Assembly (NCBI GenBank): GCA_027452165.1
Contig: DAIDGX010000024.1
Location: 186,001 to 250,000 of the forward strand
Length of the DNA stretch: 64,000 nucleotides
Reading direction: 5' to 3'
DNA from: Vulcanimicrobiota bacterium
GTDB taxonomy: Bacteria > Vulcanimicrobiota > Vulcanimicrobiia > Vulcanimicrobiales > Vulcanimicrobiaceae
Each line of letters begins with the position of its first letter. The stretch's first letter is position 1. Made by a program: the position numbers and the translations under genes. This document shows positions 40,120 through 48,219 of this stretch, one piece after another. The notes under the pieces were generated by a model. That model was given only the letters and a program-made list of their open reading frames with translations. It did no database searches and was not told the origin of the DNA.

Positions 40120-40997
40120 GGCCCGTCACCAAGCAGCAGATCGCCGAGGCGAATCAACTCCTTCTCGCTTGCGAAGCGCAACTCCAAGCGTCCGCCTTTG
40201 CCGCTACGCACGATCGCCACGTGCGTGCCATACCGTTCGCGCAGGCGCGCGGTGAAATCGGCCTCCTCCGGCGTGAGCTCGCGTGCGCTCGTCCGGGACG
40301 CGGCGGGAGGTGCGGACGTCCCGACGGCGCCGGTGAGACGCTCGAGTTCGCGTACGCTCAGCCCTTCGTTTGCGGCACGTTCCGCGAGGGCTCGCTGCTT
40401 TTCCGGCGGCGCCGCGAGCAGCGCGCGCGCATGGCCCGCACTCAAGCGCCCGTCGGCAACCATCACCTTGATCGCGTCGGGAAGCACGAGCAGACGCAAG
40501 GCGTTGGCAACGGCCGGGCGGCTCTTGCCTAGACGTTTCGCCACTTCTTCTTGCGTGAGCGCGTACTCATCGAGGAGGTGGCGCATGCCTTCGGCCTCTT
40601 CGAGCGGGTTCAAATTTTCGCGCTGCAAGTTTTCCACGATCGCGACTTCGAGCGAATCGCGGTCGTCGGAGTCGCGCACGATCGCGGGGATCGTGGCCCG
40701 CTGCAGCGCTGCGCTTGCGCGCCAGCGACGCTCCCCGGCCACCAGTTCGAACTTCTCGCCGCGTTTGCGCACGATGATCGGCACGAGCACGCCAAACTCG
40801 GCGATCGACGCCTTTAAATCGTCGAGCGCGCCCGGCTCGAATGTTTTGCGGGGCTGGAACGGATTCGGCGTGATCTGGGCGATCGCAATCTCGTGTAGTC
40901 CGTCGCGTTGCGGCGCATGCGGCGCGGTCGGCACGGGCGTGTCACCAAGGAGCGCGCCGAGACCCTTGCCGAGCCCACGTTTGGGCGGCTGGCTCAC
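40116..40997 (-). CDS. parB: Chromosome partitioning protein ParB
   Basis: A 293-aa ParB/Spo0J protein. Order: N-terminal KRGLGKGLGALLG (ParA-stimulating peptide), ITPNPFQPRKTFE, the CTPase C-motif FELVAGERRWRASAAL, the P-motif region VAIVENLQRENLNPLEEAEG, a helix-turn-helix ALTQEEVAKRLGKSRPAVAN that reads parS, and a C-terminal dimerisation domain. It spreads from parS as a CTP clamp and recruits SMC. Its start overlaps the parA stop by 4 bases. Confidence 0.95.
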   Translation of the reverse strand: MSQPPKRGLGKGLGALLGDTPVPTAPHAPQRDGLHEIAIAQITPNPFQPRKTFEPGALDDLKASIAEFGVLVPIIVRKRGEKFELVAGERRWRASAALQRATIPAIVRDSDDRDSLEVAIVENLQRENLNPLEEAEGMRHLLDEYALTQEEVAKRLGKSRPAVANALRLLVLPDAIKVMVADGRLSAGHARALLAAPPEKQRALAERAANEGLSVRELERLTGAVGTSAPPAASRTSARELTPEEADFTARLRERYGTHVAIVRSGKGGRLELRFASEKELIRLGDLLLGDGP

Positions 40998-41764
40998 GCG
41001 TGCACCCGCGTTTCAACGAGTTCTCGCGCAAGCGAAAGATAGGCTTGCGAGCCGCGGCTTTTCACGTCGAAGAGGATGACGGGCTTACCGAACGACGGTG
41101 CTTCGGAAAGACGCACGTTGCGCGGAATCTGCGTCTTGAACATCTGCTGCGGGAAGAAGCGTTCGAGTTCATCGAGTACCTCCATCGCCAAGCGCGTACG
41201 CCCGTCGAACATCGTTACGAGCACGCCGCTCACGTGCAGCGTCGGGTTGAGCGCCTCGCGCACGCGGCGGACCACGGCGGTGAGTTGCGAGAGCCCTTCG
41301 AGCGCGTAGTACTCAGCCTGCACCGGAATGATGATCTCTTCCGCGGCGGTGAGCGCATTGATCGTCAGCAATCCGAGCGACGGCGGGCAATCGATCAGCA
41401 CGAAATCATACCGGGCTGCGACCGGAACGACCGCTTGGCGCATGCGCGTTTCGCGCGAGAGCGCCGAGACGAGTTCGATCTCGGCGCCGGCGAGATTGAT
41501 GGTCGCGGGCACGAGCATGAGCTTTTCGAGTTCGGTGCGCTGCGCGACATCGTCAATCGTCGCTTCCTGCATGAGCACGTTATAGATGTCGCGTTGCAAC
41601 CCGTGCTTTTCGATGCCGAAGCCCGTGGTGGTATTGCCTTGGGGATCGCTGTCGATCACGAGGACACGCGAACCTTGCGCTGCGAGTGCAGCACCAAGGT
41701 TGACAGCCGTCGTGCTCTTGCCGACGCCGCCTTTTTGATTCACGAGGGCGATTATGCGACTCAA
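40994..41764 (-). CDS. parA: Chromosome partitioning ATPase ParA
   Basis: A 256-aa deviant Walker-type ATPase with IALVNQKGGVGKSTTAVNLG (Walker A KGGVGKST) and FVLIDCPPSLGLLTINAL (Walker A'/B region). I place the start at TTG 41764, giving MSRIIALVNQ and a 4-base overlap with the cca stop (TTGA). The longer open frame adds 14 residues inside cca. It forms a nucleoid-bound gradient that segregates ParB-parS. Confidence 0.95.
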   Translation of the reverse strand: MSRIIALVNQKGGVGKSTTAVNLGAALAAQGSRVLVIDSDPQGNTTTGFGIEKHGLQRDIYNVLMQEATIDDVAQRTELEKLMLVPATINLAGAEIELVSALSRETRMRQAVVPVAARYDFVLIDCPPSLGLLTINALTAAEEIIIPVQAEYYALEGLSQLTAVVRRVREALNPTLHVSGVLVTMFDGRTRLAMEVLDELERFFPQQMFKTQIPRNVRLSEAPSFGKPVILFDVKSRGSQAYLSLARELVETRVHA

Positions 41765-43182
41765 CCGTTGTTTCCGATGCGCGAAGCGACAGCGCTCGAC
41801 GCGCACGGCGTCTCGGCGAGATAGTCGTCCAGCAGTGCGAGGAGCGTCTCGCGCGTGTTACGCTCGGGTACCTCCGTGACCTGCTCCAAGAGCCAGGCGA
41901 GCGCGCGACCCACGCGCGCGTCGCCGCGATATCCGGCGGGCACGCTCGCATGCGCGACCATCGCCGCGATGACCTCCGCGCCGCCGATCGCAAGATCGCT
42001 CACCGCAAACGCGGGTTGTCGCGCCATCTCCGCCCACACGCGCTCCTCGAACCGCGCGTTTTCGTCGTTCCGCTTGGGCAACCCAGAGCCAGCTATGTCT
42101 GCCAAGCGCAAGGCGAACTGCCGCTCGAGCCGCGCCGGACCGATGCGGCGGATGAAGCGCCGCACCGCGGCGTCCGTGAGTTCGGGATCGCAGTTGTACA
42201 TATGATGGCGCACCAAATGCTCTACCGTCTCCACGGCCTCGCTCGGGAAGCGTAGGCGCGTCAGCATCTCATGCGCCATCGATGCCCCCACGAGCTCGTG
42301 GCGGTAAAAGTGCGGGCCGTCCTTGGTGCGCGGTTTTCCGACATCATGGAGCAACGCTGCGATCCGCACGATCGGATCGCCTGGGGAGGTCGCGTCGAGC
42401 GTGTGCAGATTGTGCTCCCACACGTCGTACGCGTGCCACTCGTTCTGCTCGACGCCCATCCCCTCGAGAAGTTCGGGCCAAATGTGGCGAAGCACCCCGG
42501 TCTCAGCCAACAGCCGAAGCCCAATCGAGGGGCGTGACGCCTGACCGAAGAGCTTCAGAAATTCATCGTAGATGCGCTCGGCCGCGACGGTGCGCACCAG
42601 CGGCGCCGAGGCGAGCATCGCATCGCGCGTCGCGTCGCTGAGCTCGTACCCAAAGCGCGCGGCGAACTGGGCCGCGCGCAGCATCCGCAACGGGTCCTCC
42701 TCGAACGATGCGGGCGTGAGGATATCGATGCGCCGCGCGCGGATATCGGGCTCGCCCTCGTACGGATCGACCAAATCGCCGCTCGGCAATGCCCGGGCGA
42801 TCATATTCATGCGGAAATCGCGGCGCGCGAGATCGTCAACCAGCGACACGTCGGGGCCGCTCTGCACGTCGAACTCGCGATGGCCATGCCCGGTCGAGCG
42901 CTCACGCCGCGGCAGGGCGACATCGACCGTGGCGCCGTCGATCGTCACCTTCAACACGGCGAAGGCGGCGCCGACCAAATCGACGCGCCCCAAGCGCGCG
43001 AGCCGGCTCTGCAATGCGTCGAGGGGCACCCCGGTGACAATGTAGTCGAGGTCCTTCACCGGCGCCTCCACCCCTTCGAACGAGGCGCGAAGCTCGTCGC
43101 GCACGCGACCGCCCACCGCAAAGAGCGATCCCGCCGGCAGCGCGTCCGCAAGCATTGCGTCGAATGGATGGGGGCGGTACAT
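41761..43182 (-). CDS. cca: tRNA nucleotidyltransferase / poly(A) polymerase family with HD domain
   Basis: A 473-aa class II nucleotidyltransferase. LFAVGGRVRDEL is the NTP-binding GG-x-VRD. KDLDYIVTG carries the catalytic DxD. RRDFRMNMIARAL and EDPLRMLRAAQFAARFGYEL are the RRDF and ED-x-x-R motifs of CCA-adding enzymes. An HD domain follows from about 240 (IAALLHDVGKPRTK). Whether it adds CCA or A tails cannot be resolved by eye. The start ATG is 9 bases from a TACCAT -10-like hexamer (43197-43192), so this transcript may be leaderless. It leads the cca-parA-parB-thiE-thiD operon. Confidence 0.88.
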   Translation of the reverse strand: MYRPHPFDAMLADALPAGSLFAVGGRVRDELRASFEGVEAPVKDLDYIVTGVPLDALQSRLARLGRVDLVGAAFAVLKVTIDGATVDVALPRRERSTGHGHREFDVQSGPDVSLVDDLARRDFRMNMIARALPSGDLVDPYEGEPDIRARRIDILTPASFEEDPLRMLRAAQFAARFGYELSDATRDAMLASAPLVRTVAAERIYDEFLKLFGQASRPSIGLRLLAETGVLRHIWPELLEGMGVEQNEWHAYDVWEHNLHTLDATSPGDPIVRIAALLHDVGKPRTKDGPHFYRHELVGASMAHEMLTRLRFPSEAVETVEHLVRHHMYNCDPELTDAAVRRFIRRIGPARLERQFALRLADIAGSGLPKRNDENARFEERVWAEMARQPAFAVSDLAIGGAEVIAAMVAHASVPAGYRGDARVGRALAWLLEQVTEVPERNTRETLLALLDDYLAETPCASSAVASRIGNNG

Positions 43183-43224
43183 CAGGACTCTATGGTATCA
43201 GCCTCTTCCAAGCCCAATCGTGGA

Positions 43225-43240
43225 TGTTTAACGTGAAACA
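43225..43240. other. parS: parS centromere-like site
   Basis: TGTTTAACGTGAAACA matches the 16-bp Bacillus-type parS consensus TGTTNCACGTGAAACA at every base except one (A instead of C at position 6). It lies 42 bases upstream of cca in the parAB operon and about 13-15 kb from the proposed origin. It was the only site of this quality that I noticed in the window. Confidence 0.85.
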
Positions 43241-43314
43241 TTCGCGCCGGAGGGACAACGGGATCAGAGCAAGCAAGAGGCGGTCCGCGCCCGCGTCCGG
43301 AATCGACCTCATAG

Positions 43315-44010
43315 ATGAAGATCGGCCTGAGTTATGACGAGGGCTCGCCAAAGTATCGCCTCTATACGGGGGCGCTACTCGCCGCTGCCGAGCGCGTGAA
43401 TATCGACGTGAGCGTTTTTTGGCTCGCAGGCTCCGGACGCGACCTCGACGGCAACACGCTCGAGACGATCGACGGCCTCATCCTCACCGGCGGTGCCGAT
43501 GTAGAGCCAGCGCGCTACGGCTTCGCCGATCCCAACCACCTCTGCCGCACCGTGACCGGACGGGATGACGCCGAGCTCTGGATTCTGCGGCGTGCCATGC
43601 AACGTCGGCTCCCAACCCTCGCGATCTGCCGCGGCATGCAGCTCTTGAATGTCGCCCAGGGCGGCACCCTCGTTCCCGATCTTCCGCAGGGCGCCACCCA
43701 CGCGTTGACCGATAGCGAGCGTCACGTCGTCAACATCGAGCCCGACTCGGCGCTCGCGCTCCTCACGGGCAAGACTGCCGGCGAGGTCACCTCGTCACAC
43801 CATCAGGCCGTGGAGCACGTTGGGACCGATCTTCGGGTATGCGCTCGCCACGCCGACGGGACGGCCGAGGCGATCGAATGGCAACATCCGATGCGCAAAC
43901 CGTGGCTCGTGGCGGTGCAGTGGCACCCCGAACGCATGGGACCCGACGAGCCGCTCGCCAACACGCTTTATAAAGGCTTCTTGGAGGCGGTCGCCGCCTC
44001 GCACGGGTAA
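43315..44010 (+). CDS. Class I glutamine amidotransferase-like hydrolase (gamma-glutamyl-GABA hydrolase type)
   Basis: A 231-aa peptidase C26 family protein. DGLILTGGADVEPARYG is the family's GG-x-D-x-x-P oxyanion region, the nucleophile Cys is in LAICRGMQLLNVAQGGTL, and the catalytic His and Glu are in LVAVQWHPERMG. HQAVEHVG matches the substrate-specificity loop of PuuD-type enzymes. Likely hydrolyses gamma-glutamyl amides in the cytoplasm. It is not tied to a polyamine operon here, so the physiological substrate is unknown. Confidence 0.82.
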   Translation: MKIGLSYDEGSPKYRLYTGALLAAAERVNIDVSVFWLAGSGRDLDGNTLETIDGLILTGGADVEPARYGFADPNHLCRTVTGRDDAELWILRRAMQRRLPTLAICRGMQLLNVAQGGTLVPDLPQGATHALTDSERHVVNIEPDSALALLTGKTAGEVTSSHHQAVEHVGTDLRVCARHADGTAEAIEWQHPMRKPWLVAVQWHPERMGPDEPLANTLYKGFLEAVAASHG

Positions 44011-44019
44011 ACAACTCGC

Positions 44020-44514
44020 ATGCCGCAGCTCATTTCGCCCTTTCTCTGGTTCGAAGGCGAGGCCGAAGCGGCCGCCGCGTTCTACGTCGGGCTCTTCCCG
44101 AATTCGACGGTCACCTCGGTCAGGCGCTACGGCGAAGCTGGACCGCTACCGGCTGGCACCGCGATGATGGTCGAGTTCACGCTCGACGGTCAAGAGTTCA
44201 TGGCCCTCAACGGCAGCATGACGGGTGCCCAACCGGCCGCGGCGCCAACGCCGGGGTCGATCGCTCTCTATGTGGACTGCCCTACGCAAAGCGAGGTCGA
44301 TCGTTTGTGGGCGGCGCTCTGCGAGGGTGGACGGGCGCTCCCATGCGGCTGGGTTACCGATCGCTTCGGCGTCACCTGGAACATCGTTCCCTCGGGGCTC
44401 GGCGCGGTGATCGGCGGTCCGGATCCGGAGCGCGCCGAGCGCGCCATGCGCGCGATGCTCACCATGCAGAAGCTCGATATCGAGGAGCTCCGGCGCGTGT
44501 ACGCCGCCGACTAG
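44020..44514 (+). CDS. VOC-family PhnB-like protein
   Basis: A 164-aa protein with the PhnB/'3-demethylubiquinone methyltransferase' type VOC fold. It starts ISPFLWFEGEAEAAAAFYVG, with VEFTLDGQEFMALNGSM in the middle and CGWVTDRFGVTWNIVPS, the DRFG-x-x-W motif of this group. Despite the family's names most members are small-molecule-binding proteins of unknown activity. It lies 9 bases after the amidotransferase gene and its stop overlaps the convergent rsmG stop by 4 bases. Confidence 0.8.
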   Translation: MPQLISPFLWFEGEAEAAAAFYVGLFPNSTVTSVRRYGEAGPLPAGTAMMVEFTLDGQEFMALNGSMTGAQPAAAPTPGSIALYVDCPTQSEVDRLWAALCEGGRALPCGWVTDRFGVTWNIVPSGLGAVIGGPDPERAERAMRAMLTMQKLDIEELRRVYAAD

Positions 44515-45188
44515 GAGGTCACGCAGAGCGGGCGCTTCTCGGGAATGCCGATCCGCCGCGGAAAACGCGACGGGGTCGGCGCGATCTTTCGCAGGACGAT
44601 CACGCGCCGCTCGCCGTCGAGCTGCTCTTCGCGCTCAACCTGGCCGCCCAACATCAGGGCCGCATCGGCAAGCGCATGACGTTCGCGTTCGTCCATCGTG
44701 CCGCGCTGCAAGATCGCGGCGCCACCCACCGCGAGAAAGGGCAGCAGCAGCTCGGCAACCGTCGGTGCGCTCGAAACCGCCCGAGCCGTCCCGCTGACGA
44801 AGCGCTCGCGCAAGCGCTCGTGATGCGCGGCCACCTCGGCACGCTCGGCCACAACCTCGCCTGCCAGGGCCAGCGTATCGAGCATCTCGGCGAGGAAGCG
44901 CGCTTTCTTCTGCGTCGTCTCGACGAGCGTTACCGGGATTCCGGTGGCGAGCGCAAGCGGAATCGCCGGCAGGCCGCCTCCAGAACCAATATCCACGAGC
45001 GGCGCACGCACGTTTGGCGCGATGGTCAGGCTATCCAGCAGATGCGGTGCCAGCTCTACTGCACTCTTCGCCCCGGTCAGGTTGAAGCGCTGGTTCGCCT
45101 CGAGCAGCAACGCGCCATAACGCGCGAGCCGATCGCGCAGCTCCGGCGGCACGCCGCCCGCCTCCAGCAACGCCGTCAGCTCGCTCAC
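44511..45188 (-). CDS. rsmG: 16S rRNA (guanine-527-N7)-methyltransferase
   Basis: A 225-aa Rossmann methyltransferase. [20 protein letters not shown] is the family-specific N-terminal motif, and [19 protein letters not shown] is the SAM-binding motif [21 protein letters not shown] and [20 protein letters not shown] follow; the usual SRA is in TARAVS. It methylates G527 of 16S rRNA. The start overlaps the mnmG stop by 4 bases, the classical gidA-gidB pair. Confidence 0.94.
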   Translation of the reverse strand: MSELTALLEAGGVPPELRDRLARYGALLLEANQRFNLTGAKSAVELAPHLLDSLTIAPNVRAPLVDIGSGGGLPAIPLALATGIPVTLVETTQKKARFLAEMLDTLALAGEVVAERAEVAAHHERLRERFVSGTARAVSSAPTVAELLLPFLAVGGAAILQRGTMDERERHALADAALMLGGQVEREEQLDGERRVIVLRKIAPTPSRFPRRIGIPEKRPLCVTS

Positions 45189-47050
45189 GCACGCACCCCC
45201 TGACGCTCGCGATGCACGAAGAGGCCCAGGATCGCCACGTCGGCCGGCGTCACCCCCGGAATGCGACTCGCCGCGCCCAGCGTCGCGGGGCGTTGCGCGT
45301 GCAGCTTCTCGCGAGCCTCGTGCGAGAGTGCCGCAATTTCGGCGTAGTCAATGTTGGCCGGAATGGTCACGCGCTCGGATTTCGCCGCCTTCTCGATGGC
45401 AAGCTGCTGGCGCCGCACATACCCCTCCAGCTTCACCTCGATGGCCGCACGCTCGCCGAGCGCCGGCTCGAGCGGCGGCACGAAGCGGTCTGCAATATCA
45501 CCAAACTCTAGCGTCGGGCGACGCAGTGCGTCGGCGAGCGTGGCGCCCGCATCGAAGCGCTGATCGCCGATCGTGCCTGCGCCAACACGCGTCTTCTCCG
45601 CGCGCGCAATCGCCTCGCGCAGTGCCGCCTGACGCTCCTCGAACGCCTGCCATGCGTCGTCGTCGATCAAACCCATCGCACGCCCCACCGGGGTCAGGCG
45701 TGTATCCGCGTTGTCGTGCCGCAGCACCACACGATGCTCTGCGCGTGACGTCAGCATGCGATACGGTTCATCGACGCCCTTGGTAACGAGATCGTCGATC
45801 AACACGCCGATGTAGGCATCGCTGCGCGCAAGTCGCAACGCTTCGCGATTTTGCGCGGCGCGCGCTGCGTTGATGCCAGCAATCAATCCTTGGGCCGCCG
45901 CCTCCTCGTAGCCCGACGTGCCGTTGAGTTGTCCGCAATGATACAAGCCTGCAACGCGGCGCGTTTCGAGCGTGTCGCGCAACTCCGTCGGCGGCACCAT
46001 GTCGTACTCCACCGCATATCCCGCGCGCAACATCACGCACCGCTCCAAACCCGGGAGCGTGCGCAACATCTCGAGTTGCACCTCCGCCGGTAACGACGTG
46101 GAGAATCCGCCCACATACAGCGTCGGTTCATCCCATCCCTCGGGTTCGATGAACAACTGATGCGACGGATTGTGCGCGAATTTGATGACTTTGTCTTCGA
46201 TCGACGGACAATAGCGTGGCCCGATGCCTTCGATCAGATCGAGCCCGTAAAGCGGCGAACGATGCAGGTTCTCGCGCACGAGGTCGTGCGTGCGCGCGTT
46301 CGTCTCCGTGATATAGCACGGCACTTGCGGGCCCGCAAAGCGCGCTTCGCTGCGATACGAAAAGAGTAGCGGAACATCGCTCGCCGCCTGCAGCTGCATC
46401 GCATCGTAATCGACGCTTGCGCGATCGATGCGCGGTGGCGTTCCCGTCTTCAGGCGACGCATCGGAAATCCGAGCGCACGCAGTGCATGCGACAAGCCAA
46501 TGGCGGGCGCTTCGCCGAAACGCCCTTCGGCTTGCACCACGTCACCGCGAAACGTCTTGCCGCCAAGAAAGGTGCCGGTCGCGAGTACGATGCGTCTCGC
46601 AAAGTAGCGCGTACCGTCAGCGCAGATCACGCCACGCACCGCGCCCGCGTCCACCATGAGCCCCTCGACGAGCCCCTGCACGATCGTGAGGCCGGGCTGT
46701 GCCCGCAGCGTGGCGATCGCCAAGCGCGCATACGACGGCTTGTCCATCTGCTGCCGCAACGCTCGGACCGCGGGGCCCTTGGACTCGTTCAGAAAGCGCG
46801 CGTGCAAGCTGCATTGGTCGGCAAGCATGCCCATCGCCCCGCCGAGCGCGTCGATCTCGCGCACCAACTGCCCCTTCGCGCTACCGCCGATCGACGGGTT
46901 GCACGGCAGGGTGCAAATCCTCTCGGGCTCCCCGGTCACGAGCAAGGTCGGCACGCCAAGGCGAGCGGAAGCAAGGGCCGCTTCCACCCCGGCATGACCG
47001 CCCCCAACGACGATCACCCCCGCGTCGTCGCTTCGTACCGCATCCTTCAC
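45185..47050 (-). CDS. mnmG: tRNA uridine-34 5-carboxymethylaminomethyl modification enzyme MnmG
   Basis: A 621-aa FAD protein. The Rossmann FAD motif is [20 protein letters not shown], followed by [60 protein letters not shown] and the C-terminal helical domain ([20 protein letters not shown]). With MnmE it builds the cmnm5 group on U34 of certain tRNAs. GTG start at 47048-47050 lies 8 bases from a TATAGT hexamer, so the mRNA is probably leaderless. Confidence 0.97.
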   Translation of the reverse strand: MKDAVRSDDAGVIVVGGGHAGVEAALASARLGVPTLLVTGEPERICTLPCNPSIGGSAKGQLVREIDALGGAMGMLADQCSLHARFLNESKGPAVRALRQQMDKPSYARLAIATLRAQPGLTIVQGLVEGLMVDAGAVRGVICADGTRYFARRIVLATGTFLGGKTFRGDVVQAEGRFGEAPAIGLSHALRALGFPMRRLKTGTPPRIDRASVDYDAMQLQAASDVPLLFSYRSEARFAGPQVPCYITETNARTHDLVRENLHRSPLYGLDLIEGIGPRYCPSIEDKVIKFAHNPSHQLFIEPEGWDEPTLYVGGFSTSLPAEVQLEMLRTLPGLERCVMLRAGYAVEYDMVPPTELRDTLETRRVAGLYHCGQLNGTSGYEEAAAQGLIAGINAARAAQNREALRLARSDAYIGVLIDDLVTKGVDEPYRMLTSRAEHRVVLRHDNADTRLTPVGRAMGLIDDDAWQAFEERQAALREAIARAEKTRVGAGTIGDQRFDAGATLADALRRPTLEFGDIADRFVPPLEPALGERAAIEVKLEGYVRRQQLAIEKAAKSERVTIPANIDYAEIAALSHEAREKLHAQRPATLGAASRIPGVTPADVAILGLFVHRERQGVRA

Positions 47051-47058
47051 GACCCGTA

Positions 47059-47087
47059 ACTATAGCACACGCGCACGGTGCTCCGCA
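47059..47087 (-). promoter_or_regulatory. Extended -10 promoter of mnmG
   Basis: TATAGT (47064-47059) preceded by TGC forms an extended -10; a weak -35 TGCGGA (47087-47082) lies 17 bases away. The mnmG GTG begins 8 bases downstream, with no room for a normal ribosome-binding site. Confidence 0.6.
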
Positions 47088-47089
47088 GC

Positions 47090-47209
47090 GCCAGGACCTT
47101 TTGACCATCGCTGCCAGAAGGTGACGTAATCGCAATTGCGCAACGGTATGCATCGTTGAGATCATCACGCCTAGCGGTGGTCTCATGCCCGAGGTGTGGG
47201 CGAGTACGT
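47090..47209. repeat. Dispersed repeat, copy C (inverted relative to copy A)
   Basis: It is the reverse complement of 10386-10506 with scattered differences; the longest shared blocks are TGGTCTCATGCCCGAGGTGT and CCAGGACCTTTTGA. It lies 82 bases upstream of the hypothetical gene at 47291, in the same orientation relative to that gene as copy A has to the lipoprotein gene at 9493-10305. A weaker partial match (TGCCAGGACCTT and flanks) is at about 49618-49645. Confidence 0.85.
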
Positions 47210-47290
47210 AAAGCTACCAAGCGGGGTTCATCAGGTCAACTGCTGGCCGTCTGATCCTGTTCATCCTGAATTCGCGGCGTAGGGGGAAAC

Positions 47291-47680
47291 ATGATGCACC
47301 ACTATCCACAGTACGCGCTTTTTCGCAGAATGCCGGACTTTGCGCGGTGTGCCGGCTCGACGCTTGACGTCGGGGCGCCTGTTGCAGCGCCTCCGCATGA
47401 AACGGGAGCCTACGTCGTCTCGATCGGCGAGATCGTCGATCGGAGCGAAAACGTGCTGGGTTGGATATACCTCGTCGATGAACACGGCGTGCGCTCCAGA
47501 GTCGTGAACCTGCGAAAGGGCGCGACGAAAGAAGAGCTTCGTGCGGGCGGGCTCCGCATCGGAACGGGCGATTCGGTGTCGTCTTTTGCGACGCTCGGTA
47601 AGGTGTGGCCGTGGCGCACGCTTCATGCGGTCCCCTGTCGCGATATGCAAATTCCGAAAGCGTCGCAAGGGGTGGGCTGA
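47291..47680 (+). CDS. Hypothetical two-cysteine protein
   Basis: A 129-aa protein, ATG 47291 preceded by AGGGGG. It begins MMHHYPQYALFRRMPDFARC without a clear signal peptide, possibly N-terminally truncated. The body reads FARCAGSTLDVG, a strand pair SENVLGWIYLVDEHG, then HAVPCRDMQ near the C-terminus. Two Cys at similar places and the NVLG-[WY]-[IV] strand recall the proteins at 47682 and 50398 and, more distantly, those at 9008 and 9493. Function is unknown. It is followed by the next gene after 1 base. Confidence 0.5.
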   Translation: MMHHYPQYALFRRMPDFARCAGSTLDVGAPVAAPPHETGAYVVSIGEIVDRSENVLGWIYLVDEHGVRSRVVNLRKGATKEELRAGGLRIGTGDSVSSFATLGKVWPWRTLHAVPCRDMQIPKASQGVG

Positions 47681-47681
47681 C

Positions 47682-48014
47682 ATGATTACACTCGTTGCAC
47701 TACACGCGATGTTGACGCGCATACATGCACCCGACAGCGCCCGGTGCCCCGGATCGCAGTACGGCGTTCTGGATAACATCGCGCCGCGCCCTCATCCTGA
47801 TGTCCTGTCCGAGGGACGGTTGGACGAAGAAGGCAGCAATGTCGGAACGATCTATCTGGCCAGCAATGACAAGCTGTACATCGTAGCCTATAAAACCATG
47901 AGAGCGCCCCGCCAGCGCTATTTTCACGCTATAGCCGGCAGGTTTCCGTATTCGCCGATGGTTCTTCTACGTGTCGCGATTCCGGATGGCATGAACGTCA
48001 CACCCTGCTCCTAG
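47682..48014 (+). CDS. Hypothetical two-cysteine protein
   Basis: A 110-aa protein, ATG 47682 directly after the previous stop. MITLVALHAMLTRIHAP is a weak signal-like start; then DSARCPGSQYGVLDN, a central VGTIYLASNDKLYIVAYK and a terminal NVTPCS. The layout (early C-x-GS, central GTIY-type strand, terminal Cys) resembles its neighbour. No family was recognised. The following interval 48015-48219 contains nothing I can support. Confidence 0.5.
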   Translation: MITLVALHAMLTRIHAPDSARCPGSQYGVLDNIAPRPHPDVLSEGRLDEEGSNVGTIYLASNDKLYIVAYKTMRAPRQRYFHAIAGRFPYSPMVLLRVAIPDGMNVTPCS

Positions 48015-48219
48015 CGGACGGTTAAGCTACATGCTTCGGCGTCGTTGTCGATGCGCTCGGCGCGCAGATCGCCACGTACGAAGTTACGCCGAGTATCCAT
48101 ATTTTCAATGCAACGTGCCATACGGGCACTTCCGCGCGGGCTCAGACCTCCGGGAACAACATGGCTGTGCAAACTCGTAACAACCGGTAGCGGGCCGGGG
48201 CATGCAGCTTGAGTCCCGC

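Noticed and set aside
39967-40130. TPP riboswitch before thiE
   Set aside because: The upstream DNA is coding (parB and the 59-aa gene), and no THI-box sequence is present.
46881-47186. A 101-codon minus-strand frame starting in repeat copy C
   Set aside because: It runs antisense-in-frame into mnmG coding DNA and is explained by the mnmG gene and the repeat.
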